Assembly: GCF_015680405.1 (NCBI RefSeq)
Contig: NZ_JADLJS010000003.1
Location: 124,001-188,000 of the forward strand
Reading direction: 5' to 3'
From: Pseudomonas pudica
Lineage (GTDB): Bacteria > Pseudomonadota > Gammaproteobacteria > Pseudomonadales > Pseudomonadaceae
Length of the DNA: 64,000 nucleotides
In this document: one piece after another, positions 17,282 to 25,248 of the stretch
Position numbering within the stretch: position 1 is the stretch's first letter
Layout: the number at the start of each line of letters is the position of its first letter
Made by a program: the position numbers and the translations under genes
Notes under the pieces: generated by a model
Told to the model about the DNA's origin: nothing
The model's input: the letters and a program-made list of their open reading frames with translations, nothing else
Databases searched by the model: none

Positions 17282-17491
17282 TCAGTGGCGAACCAGAGGT
17301 TGATGCCCTAGCGCTGCAAGCTGGTAGTCGCTGATGGACTGAAATAGCTGTTCTGCAGTCAATCTCAGCCGCTCTACTTCTACATCGGCCTCCCCTGCTT
17401 CTTGGGCTTGGTGATAACGCTTCATTGCCTCGATGGCTTCCCGCATAACGGGATCGTCGGGCATGAGCATTGACGCAACATTCCTTTTCAT
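17282..17491 (-). CDS. Small hypothetical protein (69 aa)
   Basis: A 69-aa, mostly alpha-helical acidic protein (DDPVMREAIEAMKRYHQAQE) with a well-placed GGAGCAGC before the ATG. Short proteins with a similar helical, Ala/Glu-rich pattern are common single genes in Pseudomonas. No function is known to me. It is divergent from the TIGR04141 gene, with about 180 bases between. Confidence 0.65.
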   Translation of the reverse strand: MKRNVASMLMPDDPVMREAIEAMKRYHQAQEAGEADVEVERLRLTAEQLFQSISDYQLAALGHQPLVRH

Positions 17492-17671
17492 TGCTGCTCC
17501 ATATGCGTCTCATCGGTAACCAACAGAGTAGCGCTAACGAGCAGCCCACACTCTTCAATTGATGATTGCAACAATGGACTTGTACGTCGCTCAGCATGTC
17601 ACTGACGCGGCTTGACGGACACAGAGGTAGATGCCAATTTAACATCAAGCCGAGGAGTCAAGGAGTGACGC

Positions 17672-19240
17672 GTGAAGATCACTATAAATGTGTTCTTGCT
17701 CAAGGAGGGGCGAACCGTCCAGGACGCGCTTTCCGATGAGGTCAACCTACGACCTATCGCCTTTGCATTGGGCGAAGTTGAATGCCTTTTCTACCACCAG
17801 AGGAATCCTTCCCATCCAAAGTGGACGCAGCTCTTTGGCGCAGTCCCGGAGGTGGCCGACCTCGACTTGACCGGTAGATCGCTCAAAGCCCTGCTCGTTC
17901 TGGCAATCAACGACAGGGTCTTTTGCTTTACCTTTGGCCATGCCAGGCACCTGATTGATCCGCTCGCGATTGAGCGCTACTTCGGGCTACGTACAGCGCT
18001 CAGCTTGACCGATCCACTGCTGATCAAGTCCGTGGAGAAATCCAACATTGACCGCACCCCGCTGCGCTCAAAGGCGCAGTCATCAAGGCTGTTGTCGATA
18101 TCGGAGTTCGACTTCAAGTTCGATTCGGAGATCCTCAAATCTCTGACCGGGATTGTGGAGAACGACCAGGATGAGGGGGAGTACGTCAGCGGGTCGGACT
18201 CATTGGCGCTCCATTCCGATGTAAAGCTCGAAGAATTCCCTGAAATCGCGCTCCGCCTGTTGACAGCGTACGAGGATGAGCACTGCAAGGAAAAATATCC
18301 TTGGATGGACTTCATCGTCCCAGTCCGCGACGCTGCCCTCAAAGGACAGTTGGACAGGGTGCTGGTAGAAGCGATGAATGCCGAGCGGTTCGACTGCGTC
18401 CGCGCAGCGGCACCTGAGCTGCTTGGTAATGACGTCAGCGGCTTCGGCTATGTTAAACACAGTGCCCGAGCGCACAATGGCCCAGCAATCTCATTCGATC
18501 TGGATCTTCGTCAAGCCCTGCTCGCTAAGCACCTATTAGGAGGCATAACTCGCCCACTTCTTGATTCCGAACGCATCTACCTCTACGGCGCGGACGAACA
18601 ACGACTCGCCACTTGGCCTTTGTACATGTGCTTGGAGGCGGAGATCGAGCACGAAGGAAAAATATATCTGCTGAGCGAAGGTGACTGGTACCAGATTGAT
18701 CGCGACTACACCGAGCAAGTGAACCACTTTTTTGAGGCCGCAACACCGTGCAACCTGGTGTTTCCTCCCTACCGCACTGACCATGAAGGCGCCTACCTTC
18801 GGCGCATTGCTGACAACGTCAATTTCTATCTACTCGACCAAAAACTGGTGAGACTAACTGGCGCAGGCGGCCCGTTCGAGTTCTGTGATTTGCTCACACC
18901 TGATAACCACATCATCCACGTCAAGAAGTACTCATCGTCGAGCGTGCTGAGCCACCTCTTCTCACAGGCCTATGTGTCCGCCGAGGCGCTGATCAATGCA
19001 CCGGATGTGGTTACCCAGGTGAACGCACACCTGGCAGAGCTGGGTGGTTTCCAATTCGCCTTCAACCCGGCCACCCAGCCGCGCAACAAAATCGTGTTCG
19101 CGATCATGCAACCCAATGCAGAACTGCACATGCCGTTTTTCTCGAAGGTCAACTTCAGGCAATTTGCCCAGCGGCTTACTGCAATGGGCTACCAAGTCGA
19201 GGTGTGCCGGATTAGCAATAGAGACGTTGACGCAGCCTGA
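17672..19240 (+). CDS. TIGR04141 / DUF6119 family sporadically distributed protein
   Basis: A 522-aa soluble protein whose start (ITINVFLLKEGRTVQDALSD), central DIDNSL-like region and C-terminal VNFRQFAQRLTAMGYQVEVC segment fit the 'sporadically distributed' family TIGR04141 (DUF6119). Length fits the family (about 500-600 aa). It begins with GTG, supported by AAGGAG. Members occur patchily and are often found with restriction-modification, BREX-like or other mobile genes; no biochemical role is established to my knowledge. It stands alone here, with the next plus-strand gene over 700 bases downstream. Family assignment is from recalled sequence pattern and fairly confident; a defence role is inference. 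Confidence 0.75.
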   Translation: MKITINVFLLKEGRTVQDALSDEVNLRPIAFALGEVECLFYHQRNPSHPKWTQLFGAVPEVADLDLTGRSLKALLVLAINDRVFCFTFGHARHLIDPLAIERYFGLRTALSLTDPLLIKSVEKSNIDRTPLRSKAQSSRLLSISEFDFKFDSEILKSLTGIVENDQDEGEYVSGSDSLALHSDVKLEEFPEIALRLLTAYEDEHCKEKYPWMDFIVPVRDAALKGQLDRVLVEAMNAERFDCVRAAAPELLGNDVSGFGYVKHSARAHNGPAISFDLDLRQALLAKHLLGGITRPLLDSERIYLYGADEQRLATWPLYMCLEAEIEHEGKIYLLSEGDWYQIDRDYTEQVNHFFEAATPCNLVFPPYRTDHEGAYLRRIADNVNFYLLDQKLVRLTGAGGPFEFCDLLTPDNHIIHVKKYSSSSVLSHLFSQAYVSAEALINAPDVVTQVNAHLAELGGFQFAFNPATQPRNKIVFAIMQPNAELHMPFFSKVNFRQFAQRLTAMGYQVEVCRISNRDVDAA

Positions 19241-19958
19241 ACATTCTACGACAAGGCCTCAAAGGACGGTGCATCACATATTTGTGAGCAGCGCCGCCAC
19301 ACTGCACGCCCGCCTACCATCTCCTCAAACTCGAAGAGGCGGGCGTCCAACTGTCCGACGAAACAGTGCGCAGATGGCGCATGAATGACAAGTCGAAACG
19401 AGTGGCGCCAAAAGTTTAGCAGGCCATCAAACTGGAAGCCCATAGATCTTGAATTATCCAGGGTACCACTGATGTAATATGGCTCCTCCTACTTGGCCTA
19501 ATCATAACGATTAAGGCATCTACAAAACCAACGCGACTCGGATTAATCATACACGGAGCCACATACTCTTAACTTTTACACGAGCCCGCCAGGCAATTTC
19601 TGCGTGTCTTGCCCAGCGCTAACGGCCACACCAAAAGCTTGTAAAGATAAAGCCCTTACATCAATACTGGCATTACCAGAGACGGCAGACTCTATGACCA
19701 GCAACTAACTAAACCAATTCCTACAGATTTTTAGTCCACACAGGCAACTCCATCCATAGATTACTAAAACTGACTGAGCGCTTCCCTCCCCGCACAGCAG
19801 TGTGCGTAAGCGATGCTGACACCTAGCAACAACCATTCGTCCGATACTTGGCAACTATCAATATATGCTTAAATAGAAAAAAGTTGGTAACCCCACGTCC
19901 TGGCTCAAGTTTTTTGCTCGACCCTTCTGCATCTACCTGCCTTCCCTAACGAGACGCT
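19241..19958. other. AT-rich intergenic region with a possible decayed HTH gene fragment
   Basis: About 720 bases with no intact gene. At 19317-19414 one plus-strand frame reads YHLLKLEEAGVQLSDETVRR followed by WRMNDKSKRVAPKV and a stop, which looks like a helix-turn-helix end. It has no start of its own and matching upstream residues appear only in other frames, so it may be a frameshifted remnant. From 19443 on the DNA is clearly AT-richer than the rest of the window and shows no recognisable feature. Confidence 0.45.
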
Positions 19959-20687
19959 GTGGTCGCACTTGCAAATATGGAGCGACCAATTATCCTCGCT
20001 CGAAACATCTACTCGCGAGCATCAATCATGTCACAGGTAGAATCGGTCACCCTGCAGCGCAGAGAACCCCAGATTGCCCGGTGCTCACGATTCTTTTTCG
20101 CTGAGCACGACCTGCTTGATCGCAAAGACGGACGTATGGTCTGCTCGATTTACTCTACCCACCAACACATGGATGCAAACGGACGTTATCGCTTGAGCGT
20201 GGGCATTCAAACATTTGCCGTACTTTGGGAGTTAGACGGCACTGATTCGAGACTATTCAACGTCATTGAAGAAGCCATAGCGTGCGACGTGCTCGCACCC
20301 GTCCAGCTGATTCATCATTCAAAAGGCCTGCTGACGCTTCTCGTGGATCCTTCATTTCGTCAAATCACAGGGCAGTTCGAGGAGTTCTGGCGTTGCATCG
20401 CGACCAATGTCATCTGTGATAGCTGGGAGTTACGCATTCTGTTCGAGCAGGACATCCAGCCCTCCATAGAGGGCCGTAGGTTTCGCGAATACGCTCAAAG
20501 TATCCTCGCCGTAGAGAGCTTAGGGATTGAGGATATCAGCCTAGATCACTTCCTATTCAGGGAAGAGTGGAATCAGGTCATGGATGACATTGCGAGCAGC
20601 CAGCGGGCTGAGTCGGAAATGAATGATGGCCAGTCAGCACTTGACTCTTCTGATAACGACAAATTAGACGACGAACCGCCCTTCTAG
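19959..20687 (+). CDS. Hypothetical protein (242 aa or shorter)
   Basis: An unknown soluble protein of up to 242 aa with an acidic, low-complexity tail (SALDSSDNDKLDDEPPF). The longest form starts at GTG 19959; ATG at 20028 (MSQVESVTLQ) is an equally plausible start, since neither has a strong ribosome-binding site. The middle (FEEFWRCIATNVICDSWELR then ILFEQDI) is compact and non-repetitive. Base composition is near 50% GC, well below the core genes. It is the first of three plus-strand unknown genes in AT-rich DNA. No family recognised. Confidence 0.65.
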   Translation: MVALANMERPIILARNIYSRASIMSQVESVTLQRREPQIARCSRFFFAEHDLLDRKDGRMVCSIYSTHQHMDANGRYRLSVGIQTFAVLWELDGTDSRLFNVIEEAIACDVLAPVQLIHHSKGLLTLLVDPSFRQITGQFEEFWRCIATNVICDSWELRILFEQDIQPSIEGRRFREYAQSILAVESLGIEDISLDHFLFREEWNQVMDDIASSQRAESEMNDGQSALDSSDNDKLDDEPPF

Positions 20688-20921
20688 CACACACTAATAT
20701 CGCCCTCATTCTGACTCCAGTTAGCAACCCAAAACTTCCCAGGTTAAAGCACCCAATCTATACCCAGAGGAGATACCAACTCACAAACACAATTCCTACC
20801 AATCCACTTGTTAATACCCCACCGCCATATACGAAGACGTCAGCCAATAGGAAATAAGTAACCAAGCTTCAACTCTCGCCCCGTCGAAAGCGCAACTCTC
20901 ACATAGAGGCCCAGCATTGAG

Positions 20922-21716
20922 ATGATAACCTTCACGCAAATTTGGCTACACAACCTGACCGAGCATGATGAAAGAAGCGAGGGGGAGAATTTTCCGAAAT
21001 TCCTGAACGACGGGAGCCCGATCGATATCCGCCGTCGTGGCCTAGCAGCCTTTCGGACATATCTGGGAGTCATGCGCATTACTGATGAAAACAACATCAA
21101 TTATGATGAGCTTATGGCATTCAGAGGATTTTTAAACGTGACTATGCAGCTTGAAAAAACTGAGGTTGCGAATGTATTACGGGCCGTTTGCGCTGAGCAG
21201 GCTTCTAACGTGGCCATCGACGTTCAATCTGCAGCCAAAATCATCGAAGAATCTCAGTATGAATGCAACATGATTTACTTGTTATTTCGCGACCCCACCC
21301 AACTAGAAATCAGGCGCTACGAGTCGTTATTTGAATGTACCGAGGCCAACAAGGTGATCCGTCTCGATTTTGGCGCTCTGAGAAACACTCTCAACGAAGA
21401 AGATTTTTCTTACTTTAGCCAATTGCTCGCCGCATACCTTTCTAAGCTACCTCAAGATGAAGGAACTCAAGAGGGCAATGCGATCTGCGGTTTGATGCAG
21501 GGATTGGTGACACGCCATCCTAATGTAAAACTGTCTCAACTCCATCTTGACGAAAATAGCTCTGCAAGCTTCATGAGGTATGCAGAGTATGAAGCAGTTG
21601 AGCAGGCGATAAGGGCTGGCTATTCGGAGCCATTGGCCTTTGAGAATCGCAATATCGTCAGACACTTGCTTATAAACTTCTTTGCTTACAACAGCTTTCT
21701 CATCATCGAAGAGTAG
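20922..21716 (+). CDS. Hypothetical protein (264 aa)
   Basis: An acidic 264-aa protein, MITFTQIWLHNLTEHDERSE to the stop, predominantly helical, with no recognised family, signal peptide or membrane segment. The GC content is low (near 47% by eye). There is no strong Shine-Dalgarno, so the start is tentative. It lies 235 bases after the previous unknown gene and 96 bases before the next one, all on the same strand. That makes a loose gene set whose origin is probably horizontal. Confidence 0.7.
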   Translation: MITFTQIWLHNLTEHDERSEGENFPKFLNDGSPIDIRRRGLAAFRTYLGVMRITDENNINYDELMAFRGFLNVTMQLEKTEVANVLRAVCAEQASNVAIDVQSAAKIIEESQYECNMIYLLFRDPTQLEIRRYESLFECTEANKVIRLDFGALRNTLNEEDFSYFSQLLAAYLSKLPQDEGTQEGNAICGLMQGLVTRHPNVKLSQLHLDENSSASFMRYAEYEAVEQAIRAGYSEPLAFENRNIVRHLLINFFAYNSFLIIEE

Positions 21717-21812
21717 CTGCCTCCCCATATTCGTCTCGCGTTGAAATTCATGTTCGGTCATTCTTCGCAGTTCGCCTCTGCGCTGAACACAGCATCTACC
21801 AAGGAGCACATC

Positions 21813-22400
21813 ATGAGCAATGGCAATCAGCAGACACCCACAAGTGTAACTTTACCTCCCTCGACCTCCCCAAACAGGAGCTTAATATTAAATAAGACGC
21901 TAGCAAAAACAACAACATCCAGCCTCCTTCACAAAAGCTCGCTCATGACAGCCTGCTACACTTGCGAAAGATCCATATCACTTGAAGCCTTTTTAAAATA
22001 CACACCAATAAAACTCACCAGCAATCTACTTCGCTTCACTCAACTTGACACGTGGGCAATATTAAATACCATTACACTCCTAAAGGATGAAAAGTTTTTG
22101 CTAGCAGAATTGAAAGATACAGCTACCCAACACCAAGAAAAATCTTATTTACTTCCGTTTGTGATGTTAGCTGACCGACGTGGTCGGCCGGCAGTTCCCG
22201 AGACAACACTGGCGCTGTTTCGTAAAGCGTTGACTCCGGGCAAGACTATACACGGCAAGAAGAAGATGCATGTTAACGTCATTGTACCTGAAATAATCTG
22301 GGAAGCATTTCTCATCAAGGCGCTGGGCTGGTGGGTCGAATCTGGAACCGCACCGGAGCATTTGGTTGAAATGAATTTAGAGTTGGATCTCGGGCTCTGA
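21813..22400 (+). CDS. Hypothetical protein (195 aa), low GC
   Basis: A 195-aa protein starting MSNGNQQTPTSV. The ATG at 21813 is chosen over one 24 codons upstream because of a perfect AAGGAG six bases before it. The N-terminal 45 residues are Ser/Thr/Pro-rich and probably disordered. A CYTC pair follows, then a region rich in Leu/Lys and a basic stretch (TPGKTIHGKKKMHVNVIVPE) before the C-terminus. It has the lowest GC content of any gene in the window. No family recognised; it is last in the three-gene unknown set. Confidence 0.7.
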   Translation: MSNGNQQTPTSVTLPPSTSPNRSLILNKTLAKTTTSSLLHKSSLMTACYTCERSISLEAFLKYTPIKLTSNLLRFTQLDTWAILNTITLLKDEKFLLAELKDTATQHQEKSYLLPFVMLADRRGRPAVPETTLALFRKALTPGKTIHGKKKMHVNVIVPEIIWEAFLIKALGWWVESGTAPEHLVEMNLELDLGL

Positions 22401-22410
22401 CTCACGCTTT

Positions 22411-22439
22411 TTGGACAGAGAAAACCACTGTGCTAGGAT
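22411..22439 (+). promoter_or_regulatory. Sigma70-like promoter for the recombinase-like gene
   Basis: TTGGAC (22411-22416), a 17-base spacer and TAGGAT (22434-22439) form a good sigma70-type promoter about 135 bases upstream of the next plus-strand start codon. Confidence 0.55.
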
Positions 22440-22574
22440 TTATGATTGATTAGCCTGAATCATGCGGTCGGCTCGCAAAGGCATTAGCCACAGGTGCTTC
22501 ATCCTCCGCATGCCCTCTCGCATGCTTTCTACGGAAGTCAGAAACAGCCGACATTCTGACAACGGAGAAATGCC

Positions 22575-23462
22575 ATGCGCTTTCCTATGTTACAGTCTGA
22601 TCTACTCCGTACCGGAGCCTTCAAGCAGACCGCCAGGAGAATTCAACGGGGTTGGCCAGGTGCTAATGGGTTGAGTCTTATGGAAGCACAGGAGATATTG
22701 GCACGAGGGCTTGGTTACGAGGATTGCCATCATCTCCAGCAGTCTCTGATCAAAGAATCCCCCCCTTCTAGCTCAGACTTGATCCATGCACCCAGTGAAA
22801 CTGAGGTTAGAGTAAGCATCCGAGCGTTCATCATTGCGCATTTCAAAATTGAAGGTGCCTCAATAGCTGATGTGGATGCGTTACTGGCCTCACTCTCGCT
22901 GCATCGCCTCCAGGCTTACCAAAATCTTAAGCTGCAAGATGTGCATACAAAGGTGCAGCATACGACAGCGCAGTCAGCTGTTGGGCCTGGGCAGCCCATT
23001 GAAGAGTTGACGAAGCCTCACGAAGCTTTCAAGAATCGCCTTGATTGGAAAAATCAGATATTGACCGAGCAACAGCTTGCACAACTGGAAATTGTGGTCA
23101 AAACATCTGCAAACCTAAAAGAGAGATGCATGTATGTGCTGCTAGCTAAAGGCCTCCGAGCCCGAGAGGTTGTCACCGCGCAGGTAGGCTTCCCTATGAG
23201 TATTTACATGTTGAAGGATAAGTATTCTAGGCTCCTTAATGTCCATTTGTCTCCAGCCCAGATCGACCTGTTCTATCAGTACATTAAAGATGCGGGCCTC
23301 AAACGAGGAGACTATCTGTTCATCAAAACACCTGATGATCTGGGCTCAGGTATTAAGACGCTTACTCGCATGTTTGAAGGGTGGATTCAGAGGGCAGGAA
23401 TTGAAGGGAAGCACCGTGTGCGCGCCATGCGTCTCTCGGCAGTTTTGTTGTATAGCAGGTGA
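22575..23462 (+). CDS. Tyrosine-recombinase-like protein lacking the catalytic tyrosine, with an N-terminal Glyoxalase-related domain
   Basis: A 295-aa protein. Residues about 16-60 (TARRIQRGWPGANGLSLMEA then QEILARGLGYEDCHHLQ) resemble the short 'Glyoxalase-related protein' domain (PF20066 type). Residues about 160-295 follow the order of a tyrosine-recombinase catalytic domain: GLRAREVV (first Arg), KDKYSRLLNVHLSPAQ (beta-hairpin Lys), then HRVRAMRLSAVLL (HxxR box). The chain stops about 7 residues later, before the second His/Trp and the nucleophilic Tyr, so it cannot be a standard recombinase. An open frame continues the sense beyond the stop in another register (GEVAASISAPSLLKL), so a frameshift is possible. 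ATG with GGAGAAATGCC upstream. It lies 430 bases from the pncB junction, the position expected for an integrase. Confidence 0.6.
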   Translation: MRFPMLQSDLLRTGAFKQTARRIQRGWPGANGLSLMEAQEILARGLGYEDCHHLQQSLIKESPPSSSDLIHAPSETEVRVSIRAFIIAHFKIEGASIADVDALLASLSLHRLQAYQNLKLQDVHTKVQHTTAQSAVGPGQPIEELTKPHEAFKNRLDWKNQILTEQQLAQLEIVVKTSANLKERCMYVLLAKGLRAREVVTAQVGFPMSIYMLKDKYSRLLNVHLSPAQIDLFYQYIKDAGLKRGDYLFIKTPDDLGSGIKTLTRMFEGWIQRAGIEGKHRVRAMRLSAVLLYSR

Positions 23463-23896
23463 AGTGGCTGCATCAATCAGCGCCCCTTCTCTACTCAAGC
23501 TTCCTACTCCACATCCAAAAAGCGCATTTCCAAGTGAATCTCAATCGGCGCGGGGTGGCGTTCGCCACCTCGCCTCCTTGGCTCTTTGGCTCCCTCCCCC
23601 AGCATGAGTGAGTGGGTTCGGGTGATGAGAGCTGAGCTGCTGCGATCAGCCTACAACCCCGAAGCGGTAGCTGACAGGCCAGTACTCTCACTGGGCGGGC
23701 AGAAAAATGTGCGGATTAATATTTCAGGAAAGAGGCAATCATTCAGTCCAGAGTGCTGCTTCCTCGTCAAAGAGTCGAACGCAGATTTAGGATTGGACAA
23801 AATTTCAGTCCCAGAAATACTCCTAAAAATAGTCCCCGTAGAACAACGAGTTAGATCGTGGCGGTGGAGTTGTGGGATGTCCTTGGGATCACTATC
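23463..23896. other. Region between the recombinase-like gene and the pncB junction
   Basis: About 430 bases without a convincing gene. It contains a hairpin (GGTGGCG TTC GCCACC near 23555-23569) and a 130-codon plus-strand frame from 23586 whose second half is a shadow of the pncB fragment. The first part (MSEWVRVMRAELLRSAYNPE) might be a short real peptide, but I cannot support it. AT-rich from about 23700 to 23860. Confidence 0.45.
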
Positions 23897-24238
23897 CACG
23901 ATTCGGGCGACCCGCTGGCCTGGGCGGAAAAGGCCATTGCCCACTATGAGCGGCTGGGGATCGACCCGAAGAGCAAGACCCTGATCTTTTCCGACGGGCT
24001 GGACCTTCCCAAGGCGCTGGGGTTGTACCGGGCGTTGCATGAGCGGATCAATGTGAGCTTTGGCATTGGGACCAGGCTGACCTGCGATATCCCGGGGGTG
24101 GAGCCGATGAACATCGTGATCAAGATGACAGCGTGCAATGGGGCCCCGGTAGCCAAGATTTCCGACAGCCCGGGCAAGACACAGTGCCGGGATGAGAACT
24201 TCGTGGCCTATCTGAAGCATGTCTTTCGGGTGGATTGA
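23897..24238 (+). pseudogene. pncB: 3' fragment of nicotinate phosphoribosyltransferase (pncB)
   Basis: The frame from [20 protein letters not shown] to the stop is an excellent match to the C-terminal third of PncB (nicotinate phosphoribosyltransferase, NAD salvage). It includes [40 protein letters not shown] and [20 protein letters not shown]. Intact PncB is about 400 aa; only some 114 residues remain. The homology begins exactly at HDSGDP, and the preceding codons ([10 protein letters not shown]) are not PncB, so the break is sharp. The residual frame can be read from a GTG at 23858 but would give no active enzyme. The 5' part, or an intact gene restored at the other end of an inserted element, is not in the window. 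Confidence 0.85.
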
Positions 24239-24249
24239 GGCCTGCACAG

Positions 24250-25137
24250 TCACCCCACCTCTTGCAGACCAACACACAACTCCAGAAACCGCGCCGCAGC
24301 CCGCGAGGGGGTGGCGGCATGCGGCACCAGAATTGAAAACCGCCGCACCAGCGCCTGCGGCACGACCTGCAACCGCTGCAAAGCCCCATCCTCATGCCGG
24401 ATCGACATCGCCGATACAAAACCGATCCCCATCCCGGCCCGCACCGCTTCCTTCACCCCTTCCACCCCGGCAATTTCCAGCGCCACGCGCATCGCCACGC
24501 CGCTGCGGGCAAATGCCCGCTCGACGATCTGCCGCACACCCGAGCCGCTCTCGCGCAACACCAACGGGTAGGCCCCCAGTGATGCCAGTGTCTGCCGGTC
24601 ACTGCCAGCCAGCGGATGAGCACGCGGCACGATGGCCACGATCTCGTCTTCCCGCCACGCCGTCACCGACGTGCCCAATGGCAGTTCCTGCCCAGGCGGC
24701 CCTTCGATCAGGGCGATATCGACGCTATCCAGCGCAGCGACGATTTCCGCCGTGTTGCCGTTGGAAGTACTCACCAGCACTTCCGGATAGCGGGCATGGA
24801 AATCGGCAATCAGGTAAGGCAGCAGGTAGCTTGCCGGCGTGGTACTGGCGCCGATGCGCAAGGTGCCGCGCTCCAGCCCGCGCATGGCCTCGCGCAATGC
24901 CTGGGCCTGACGGAAGGTTTCGCGCAAGCGCTCGGCATGGGCCAGCAATTGCTCGCCGGCTGCTGTCAGCCGCACACCACGGCCGGCGCGCTGATACAGA
25001 GGCTCGCCAAAGGCCTCCTGCAGCAACTTGAGCTGGCCAGACACCGCCGGCTGCGACAAGTGCAGGGCCTGGGCCGCATGGCTGATGTTGCCGTGCTCGG
25101 CGACGGTAGCAAACGTTATCAGTTGTTCTGGGGTCAT
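24250..25137 (-). CDS. LysR family regulator (CysL/YeiE-like)
   Basis: A 295-aa LysR-type regulator: HTH at residues about 1-60 (QLITFATVAEHGNISHAAQA and LHLSQPAVSGQLKLLQEAFG) and a periplasmic-binding-protein-like effector domain thereafter (TLRIGASTTPASYLLPYLIA). Full family length. It is divergent from yeiH, with 111 bases between start codons, the usual arrangement of a LysR regulator and its target. A perfect 14-bp palindrome in the gap is a likely operator. In Enterobacteria the YeiE regulator controls YeiH, and CysL controls sulfite genes in Bacillus, so a sulfur-related ligand is inferred. Confidence 0.9.
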   Translation of the reverse strand: MTPEQLITFATVAEHGNISHAAQALHLSQPAVSGQLKLLQEAFGEPLYQRAGRGVRLTAAGEQLLAHAERLRETFRQAQALREAMRGLERGTLRIGASTTPASYLLPYLIADFHARYPEVLVSTSNGNTAEIVAALDSVDIALIEGPPGQELPLGTSVTAWREDEIVAIVPRAHPLAGSDRQTLASLGAYPLVLRESGSGVRQIVERAFARSGVAMRVALEIAGVEGVKEAVRAGMGIGFVSAMSIRHEDGALQRLQVVPQALVRRFSILVPHAATPSRAAARFLELCVGLQEVG

Positions 25138-25188
25138 GAATGAAAAATATCAGCTAAACGGATATTTTCCATCCTAAATTACGATTTT

Positions 25189-25202
25189 TTATAAGCTTAT
25201 AA
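25189..25202. promoter_or_regulatory. Palindromic operator in the LysR-yeiH divergent region
   Basis: TTATAAGCTTATAA at 25189-25202 is a perfect 14-base palindrome in an AT-rich stretch, 46 bases upstream of the yeiH start codon. LysR regulators bind imperfect palindromes of this kind in divergent promoters. Binding is inferred. Confidence 0.5.
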
Positions 25203-25248
25203 CCAGACTAACGTAAGCCATGTCGAAACACTTTTCCGGAGGACTCAC

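Noticed and set aside
22411-24238. tRNA gene as the integration site of an element
   Set aside because: No tRNA-like cloverleaf was recognised near the junction; the break is within pncB.
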